This document shows positions 57,370-64,000 of a stretch of DNA of 64,000 bases, piece by piece; position 1 is the stretch's first letter, and the number at the start of each line of letters is the position of its first letter. The position numbers and the translations under genes are program-made. This DNA comes from Immersiella caudata (taxonomy: Eukaryota > Ascomycota > Sordariomycetes > Sordariales > Lasiosphaeriaceae). The stretch is from positions 620,001 to 684,000 of the forward strand of contig JAULSU010000003.1 of NCBI GenBank assembly GCA_030512335.1, in the 5' to 3' direction. The notes under the pieces were generated by a model. The model was given only the letters and a program-made list of their open reading frames with translations, made no database searches and was not told the origin of the DNA.

Positions 57370-58495
57370 CTAGCTGGTAACATCAATACCAGGCATGTTC
57401 TTGAGCCCTGTAAACGGTTAGTCGACCCCAGCACAAAAGAGAGACAGGAGAAACTTACAGCCATCAAGCGGCTCATTGACAAAGTCCTTGACAGTGCACT
57501 TATTCTGCTGCGCAATGCTCTGCGTCTTGAGCCCGTGGCCCGTCACATACGCATGCTTATCCATCGCGCGCTGCAGCGAATCATCCTTCCACCCAAACAC
57601 GTAATCCGCGTGCGAAGCGTACCCCGTGTTGTCGCCCGTCGACCACAGGAACGGCTGGCTGCCATCGGCGGGCCAGTCGGCCTTGTTGTTGAACTGCTTG
57701 GTATCCCACACCGTCTCGAGCAGGATCTGCGGGATCTTGACGGGGTGCGAGGCCGGGCAGGGGGCGCCGCTCTCAAAGGTGCCGCCGACGGGGTAGGCGA
57801 CGTGGTCGCGGTGGTTGGGGCTGTCGAGGTTCTTGCCGTCCCAGCAGGTGCGGAAGTAGTGGTTTACCATGATGCCATGCGGGCACGGCTCCTTGGGGAA
57901 GGTTTGGCTGTCGGGGCCGCGGGTGCCTTCGTTTTGCATGCAGGTGTAGGAGATGGCGCGGTACTTTTTGTGCTCGTCGCGGGTTGTGGCCGTGGCGTCG
58001 CCGATGAGCATGCGGAAGCCGGGCTTGAAGGCTGTGACTTTGGTCTTTTGGGCCGTGTCGAAGAGGGCGTCGGACATGTAGTAGACGACCATGCCGCCGT
58101 TGGTGCCTTCCATGCCGGCTTGGTGCTTTTGGGGCACGCGCTTGTAGGAGCCGTTGCGCCCCTTGAAGAAGAAGGTGGCGGTCCAGTAGTTGGAGAGGTC
58201 TTCGGTGAACTGGCACGAGGTGCAAGTGGCCTTGGCGGGGATGTCGAGGGTGAGGGGATCCATTGTTACGTTGAAGGCGTTCTGATTTTCTTGTTAGTTT
58301 TTGAAAAAGGGGGCTCAGGGGGGGAATTGTGGGGCTTACACCGCCGATGATCTGGTGGAGATGGCTGGCGGGCGCCTGGCCGGGGTTGACGAGGGGGTCC
58401 AGACGCTGGACGGTGAGCTGCGCGCATCCGAAGCGGAGCAGGGCGCTCGCGGGGGCGACCAGCCCGAGGGCGGCGAGGGTCAGGCTCTGATGCAT
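57370..58495 (-). CDS. secreted DUF1996 protein (338 aa)
   Basis: Exons 58495-58340, 58281-57459 and 57407-57370; introns of 58 and 51 bp (the second with a GACTAAC branch). The signal peptide is MHQSLTLAALGLVAPASA. DUF1996 markers follow: LVNPGQAPASHLHQIIGG, the CTSCQFTEDLSNYWTAT block, YYMSDAL, CPHGIMVNHYFRTCWDG and HADYVFGWKDDSLQRAMD. The fold is found in secreted fungal proteins, alone or fused to WSC domains, and its biochemical role is not established. The Cys pairs fit extracellular disulfides. Confidence 0.9.
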
Positions 58496-59850
58496 CTTGA
58501 CTCAACTCAACTCTCAGTGAGGTTGACGATGGTGGTGACGGCGGAGAGAAAGACAAAGAGGGGAGAAGGACAACCGTTCCAAAGTCCAAGCCAGAGCATC
58601 CCTTTCTCTAAAGGGAAGAGACGGGGGTGGGGGGAACCGGCTATAATTACTGGGGCCGGTGTTGTTGGGCTCTCGCTCTCCCCGCGGGCCAGGGCCACGA
58701 CGACTGTGCCGGTGGGCAAACAACTGCCGACTGGCGGCCAGGCACTGGAGGCGGCCGGTGTTGGCGAGGGCTTCGAGAAATACGCTATATTAATATCGGA
58801 GTATATGTCGGATGGGTTGCCGACGCGGTGTCGTTATTGCGGGTAATGTCGACATCGGCTACAACCTGGCAAAAGACAAGAAAAGACAAGCCCAACGCAC
58901 GTCACGCTTAATCTGCCATATCTCGCCACGCCTCTACGCTGCAGCAACCGAGACGCCGAGCGCGAGGTGGTAATTCTTACCAAAGCAAATCAAGTGTTGC
59001 GTACCTAGGTATGGGTGCCCCTGAAGCCTGACACATGGGGCTTCCCCCATGGATACCGGGACGTCGACGAAAAAGATAATATAATACCCGCTGTCAGGTG
59101 TCAGCCGACCATGCGACAATAGTCCACTCTGTCGCTAGTTTTTCCGATTCGCTGTTGATCTGTCGGTATTTCGCCCAGACCGATCACGGTATGCTGGTGA
59201 CGGGTCAGGTAACGCCGAGTGCGAGACTCCCCCTCGTTGAGCAAAGCTTTTGGGGGCCCCTTGTTGTCCAACTCCATTCACCACCGACGCCTGACGTTTT
59301 CTACTTCTGAGTCTGAGATTAGTATCATTCTAAATGCCAAGATGAGAATACCGGTCTCCGCCCTTTGCCAGCCTCGTCCCGGATTCCCACCCAACAGCCG
59401 AGACCTAGCCTCCCATCACCCGTAACCCATGACGGGATGTAATTGGCGTCCAATGCAAAGAACACCAACAAGATTGTTCTCGAACGTCCGCCACCAAGCC
59501 AACCCGCCAAAACCGCCAGACCTGCCCCGCTCCATGTCATTTGCCTGCAAATGATGTTGGTAACCCCCATAAATGAGCAGGCAAATCAGCCGACTGGCCA
59601 CCTCCTCTTTCGGCTCATATGGCCACACACCACGGCGTCTGGTATACTATACCACGTCTTAACAACACTCGTCGGTATATCTGACCCGCCGCCGGCATCG
59701 TCTAAGCCCAACACCTTCCCCCCCTCTGCCGGCCTTTTTTTTTTGTTCATCCTCCTGCTGCTTCCTGCCGCTGTCGTCTAATTCTAATTCCGTGCATGTG
59801 CAAACTTTCAGTTTCGCAGCCTTCGATCGGGATCCGCAACAACAGTCAAG
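58496..59850. other. intergenic, divergent promoters
   Basis: No gene seen. Both flanking genes encode secreted proteins and point outward from this 1.35-kb region. Confidence 0.45.
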
Positions 59851-60298
59851 ATGAAGCTCCAGGTTGGGTTCCTCGCCCTCTGGTTTGCCATGGCCATGGC
59901 CCAGGCAGGACAGATGCTCGACTGCGACGAGGATGTCATTCAGTCCGAGGAGTGCTCCGAGGTCATCAGTCCGATTGCCTGCTACAACCAGTTTAGGTGG
60001 AACACGCAGACGTTGTCGTGCATCAAGGGGACGGATGCTGAGAAGAAGGCAAAGGTGATTATCCCCCCTCTCTTTTTTTGATTTGATTCTTGTTCAAGAT
60101 GCATGCTGACTGAGGCTGTAGTTTTGCAAATGCGCCAAGTGCATCGGCACGCCCATGGTCACCTGGGTTACGAGAAACAACTACTGCTCCGCCGGAGGGA
60201 CGACAACTGGCGGCGCGGCTGGAGGTGGAGCTGGTGGTGGAGTGAGACGGCCGGTCCCAAGACGGCCGGCTTCGGCAAGTCGTGATCGCCGGGATTGA
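59851..60298 (+). CDS. small secreted cysteine-rich protein (126 aa)
   Basis: Exons 59851-60054 and 60122-60298; intron of 67 bp (GTGATT donor, CTGAC branch, GTAG acceptor). The signal peptide is MKLQVGFLALWFAMAMAQA. The mature part has eight Cys (25, 35, 44, 57, 70, 72, 75, 90), including a CKCAKC cluster. It ends in a Gly-rich linker (about 92-110) and a basic Arg/Pro tail. Size, signal peptide and even Cys number are those of effector-like or antimicrobial secreted proteins, but the family is not recognised and the role is unknown. The weaker GTGATT donor leaves some doubt about the junction. Confidence 0.68.
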
Positions 60299-61817
60299 GC
60301 GGAGGATGTTCAGGGCGTATGATGCAGGGCTGTACTCCATAGTACTCTGCTAGACTCGAAATGGTTCCGTAGCTGGGGTGCGAAAATACGCTCGTCTGTA
60401 TGTCTCTGTCCGGTGTCGGTTGGTGATGAATGCGTATTGAATCTCAAACTTCTGCTGTCACTTCCTATGTTTTCTTGAGCCGGCGCTGCGAAGTACGAAA
60501 TGCTGCGACACAGTGTCCAGAACACCACCTACCAAGTTGCTGAATCGGTGCATGGCCGAAGAGATACTGCAGAGTCAAACCCCAAGTTCGCGCAAGGGGA
60601 TTGGCTGAACTAAACGTCCAACTCCCGTCCCGCATAACTCAATCAGCCTTTCGAGTGTTCCCATGCCCGTCTGGCACACTGCTCTCCCTCCACTCGGACA
60701 CATCCGTGGATGGAAACACAGCGTCAGTCCAGACCGCAACCCCCCAAACACGGGAATCCCCAGTTTGGCAGCAGCGGCTTTCTTGGCAAGCCCTGTCATT
60801 GTTGTCGACCTGTCGTCGTTCAGCGTGGCTGCAGCTTTAGTGTCACAAACATAAGCGTCCCGGCGCTCCGCAGCTCCTTGGGCCTACCATCGTCGGCGCG
60901 GGCGTCTGCGCGAACCGCAGGGTCTTGACGGCGTGCGATAGGTTCTCTGCATGCCGACGGTATCGTATCCCTTTGGTGACGCTATCCGTCGCTGCATCGA
61001 ACTGAAATGCAGATAATGGCCATGTTTGCGAGAAAATTGTCATTCGAGAGCGTTCGGGCCGAAAAAGTCAATTTAACTAAAGTCGGTGAATAAGCGGCAT
61101 GTCAGTGGCGGCAGCGATGGATTTCGAGCCGGGAGTCTGGATTTATGTATGGTTGTATCGGATCTCATCCGGCGGTAACGGGGGCGGATTTCAACTTGGA
61201 GGGGAGGACCCGCCCGTTCGGATAGCGCAGTTTGGCGGTTGAGGCGGCTGGCGGATCGAGATCAATGCGCGCGGCCACGATGTCTTCCCCGCGTTTTGGG
61301 GAAGGGAGCAACGACCCGTCGATCGGGAGAGCAGTCAGCGAGGGCAGCGCCGGACTCGGGGCCAAGGATATCTATTCCCCTGCCAAGGGAAGGAAGCTGA
61401 GGCATGGCAAGATCAACACTAGTAATTCGCAACTGGTGATCGCACCAACGTGTGCTCGTTGTCGAGGACGCTGTCCCGGGTTTTAGACGCGATTGGAGGT
61501 TTATCTCCGCCCCCGGAAATTCGGCACAAAATCAGGATTTGTCGATGCCCTTGCGTGCTCGGCCCGCTTGCCTGCCCTTTGTGATCTAGCTTGGTCTAGA
61601 GTTGAGCGAGCAGTGCAACCTGCACTGCTTCCATGTACGGCACCGTACCCGGTGCCGGATGCCCGGTGCAGCGCCCTTCCATCTGCGCTTCCGTCGCTCA
61701 TAAAAAGACCATCGCCGGCTCACCCACCCGCTCCATTTCTTGGCGTTACCGACGAACAGATCAACAGCACGACGCGCCACCGGCACTTGTCTGCAGAGCA
61801 GCGTCTTAGCGCCTGCC
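60299..61817. other. intergenic
   Basis: No supportable gene. A CATAAAAAG TATA-like element at about 61698-61706, ~115 bp before the MFS start codon, is a plausible core promoter. Confidence 0.4.
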
Positions 61818-63701
61818 ATGGATGACGAAAAATCAAGGACAGAGAAGGAGAGTGGGGCAGGAACGCCCGGGGCCGATGCCCGCTCGTCCTTCTCAACCAC
61901 TCGGTCCGATAGTGGCACAGCCGACCAAGACATGCCGACACTCATACCAATCACGATGCGCTCCGACCTGAACCACGACCATATCGAGGCCGCCGTGCCT
62001 GGCCACGAGCTCGACGTCGAGCTGGGTGGTCTTGGTGATGTGAGTTTTGCGATTGGCTTCATGTTTGACCTCCCTCCCGCTCTTTCCCAAATCGGCAACT
62101 AACGCCTCGCAAGAACGCCGACGAAGAGCTCAAGAAAATCGAGACTCGCGCCAGCATCAAGAGCCGAGTGTCCAACATCCTCAGCCGAAGCAAGACCCCT
62201 CGCGAACGACTACCCTTTGATCTGATCCCGACGACTGACCTCGTCGCGGGTATCGTCGGTTGGGACAGCCAAGATGACCCCAACATGCCGCTCAACTTCC
62301 CCAACCGCAAAAAGTGGTTGGTGGTCGGTCTCGTGTCGGCGATTACCTTCATCACGCCCTTTGCGTCGTCCATTCTTGCGCCGGGCATCACTTCACTCAA
62401 CGAGGAGTTTGGCAACGCTAATGAGATTGTCGGCGCGATGACGGTTAGCATATACTTGCTGGGTTACGTTGTTGGGCCGCTTTTTCTTGCGCCACTGAGC
62501 GAGATCTACGGGCGCCGGCCGGTGTTGACGGGGACAAACATGTTCTTTCTTGTTTGGCAAATCGGCTGCGCGCTGGCGCCGAATATCGAGTCTTTGATTG
62601 TCTTTCAGTTCTTCAGCGGGATTGGTGGTGCGGGCTGTCTGACGCTTGGAGCCGGTGTCATTGCGGATGTGTTTCGAACGGACGAGCGCGGGTTTGCTAT
62701 GGGCATCTACACGCTGGGTCCGTTGATCGGTGAGTTCTGGCCTCGGCTGCTTTGATACGAGACTGACCTGTTCCTCAGGTCCGACAGCTGGCCCGCTGAT
62801 TGGTGGCTTCCTGTCCCAGACCATAGGGTGGCGCTGGGACTTTTGGATTGTCTTCATCGTGGCCGCTGCCATCATCATTCCCACAGAGATCTTTGCCAGT
62901 GAGACCAACTGGTCCGTCCTCATGTCGAGAAAGGCGGAACGCCTTCGCAAAGAACTTGGACGGGACGACCTCCGCAGCTGCTACGACAATCCCGTGAGAG
63001 AAGTCGAAATCAAATCTCACACTCGTATTCTGCTCAATGGCCTCGTCCGTCCAACAAAGATGCTGTTCCTCTCGCCACTGGTGTTCTCCCTTTCGTTGTA
63101 CATGGCCTTCACATACGGCGTCCTCTATCTCCTGTTCACGACAATTCCGATCGTCTTCCGCGAGACATACCGATGGGGCATCGGCCTCACTGGCTTAGTT
63201 TACATCTGCATGGGAGCAGGCAACCTCGCTGGATGGGCTGTGATCACGGCCTATTCAGACTCTAGCGTTGTGCGACAGACCAAGGCCAACGGTGGCGTGT
63301 TCGAACCCGAGATGCGACTACCCCTATCAATCTTCTTCAGCGTCTGCCTGCCGATAACGTTCTTCTGGTACGGATGGACAGCTGAGTACGATGTCCACTG
63401 GATATGGCCGATCCTCGGGCTGTTCCCCTTTGCGTTTGGCATCATTGGACTCTACCTGCCGATTATAACGTACTTGGTGGACTGTTATCCAGTGTATGCT
63501 GCTTCTGCGGTGGCAGCGAACACGGTGCTTCGGAGTCTGGTGGGCATGCTTCTCCCACTGGCGGGGCCGGCCATGTACGACAACCTGGGTTTGGGATGGG
63601 GCAACTCGCTGTTGGGCTTCATCTGTGTTGCCATGATTCCTGTGCCGCTGCTGATATATCGGTTCGGCGCGAGACTGAGGAAGCGAGGGATTCAGCTATG
63701 A
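61818..63701 (+). CDS. MFS drug:H+ antiporter-type transporter (586 aa)
   Basis: Exons 61818-62039, 62114-62729 and 62779-63701; introns of 74 and 49 bp. ATG in GCCATGG context. A cytosolic N-terminus of ~130 residues (Ser/Thr/acidic) precedes the conserved PNMPLNFPNRKKW entry and twelve predicted helices. The DHA1 motif A variant is APLSEIYGRRPVL after helix 2, and motif C-like GPTAGPLIGGFL follows the second intron. The central loop is cytosolic. Such proteins export toxic compounds or polyamines at the plasma membrane using the proton gradient; the substrate cannot be told. No biosynthetic cluster genes are adjacent. Confidence 0.93.
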
Positions 63702-64000
63702 TTTGATGTTGAGCATCCAGCTTGGTGGGGCCAGGGGTATTTGATCGGGGTTTGGAGGGCATGGAACTAAACAGGAGACCGACGAAGGGAACGGATCTCG
63801 GTTGTTTAGGATTGCGTTGGCGTTCGTCTTTTTTCTTTCATCTTTCGGCACCAGCCGGGCGAAAGGGTATCTGCATTGTCGAGAGGAGGTCAGCAAAAAT
63901 TCTTGTTAATGAAGAGGAACTTGTCAGCTTGTGGTATTTATCATACATGGTATGAGCACGCGCTCGGAACACTAATGGGGATAAAGTAGGTACATCGCCG
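63702..64000. other. 3' flank of MFS gene to window end
   Basis: No further gene is seen in the last 299 bp. Confidence 0.5.

Noticed and set aside
57535..58350. 271-codon plus-strand frame
   Set aside because: Antisense shadow of the DUF1996 gene.

Overview
The window is nuclear DNA of a filamentous ascomycete (Pezizomycotina, most likely Sordariomycetes). Genes carry short 47-70 bp GT-AG introns with CTAAC/CTGAC-type branch sites, and the catalogue is typical of that group: a GH55 exo-beta-1,3-glucanase, Atg17, a TmpA-like membrane flavoprotein, a NACHT STAND protein, a DUF1996 secreted protein and an F-box/WD40 protein. Mutated, stop-ridden mobile DNA is also present. Coordinates below come from manual splicing; no similarity search was run.

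Layout. 1-4.3 kb: TmpA-like gene (8 exons). 5.5-7.7 kb: a very unusual minus-strand array of about 16 well-formed spliceosomal introns (48-80 bp) separated by exons of only 3 nt; this is the most striking object in the window. 10.9-13.3 kb: F-box/WD40 gene. 13.3-18.3 kb: long gene-free stretch ending in a probable 5' UTR intron. 18.3-20.7 kb: GH55. 21.5-24 kb: FIT2/Scs3-like gene (with an apparent one-base frameshift) followed by an Ap4A phosphorylase. 24.4-26.6 kb: Q-rich Myb-like gene (minus). 28.9-31.2 kb: divergent pair of an NAD-dependent reductase and a cis-CaaD-like tautomerase.

32-51.5 kb looks like an accessory segment: a 1000-residue NACHT STAND protein, small secreted or single-pass membrane proteins, tRNA-Val(AAC), a dead Fot1/pogo transposon carrying a nested solo LTR, an alpha/beta hydrolase, an HNH-motif protein, an MDR reductase and three decayed genes. 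52-64 kb returns to housekeeping-type and secretory genes: Atg17 and Rio1 kinase (divergent), a DUF1996 protein, a small Cys-rich secreted protein and an MFS transporter.

There are no operons. Divergent neighbours (reductase/tautomerase; Atg17/Rio1) may share promoter regions. Several apparent frameshifts lie at or near short homopolymers, so sequencing errors and real pseudogenes need to be told apart.
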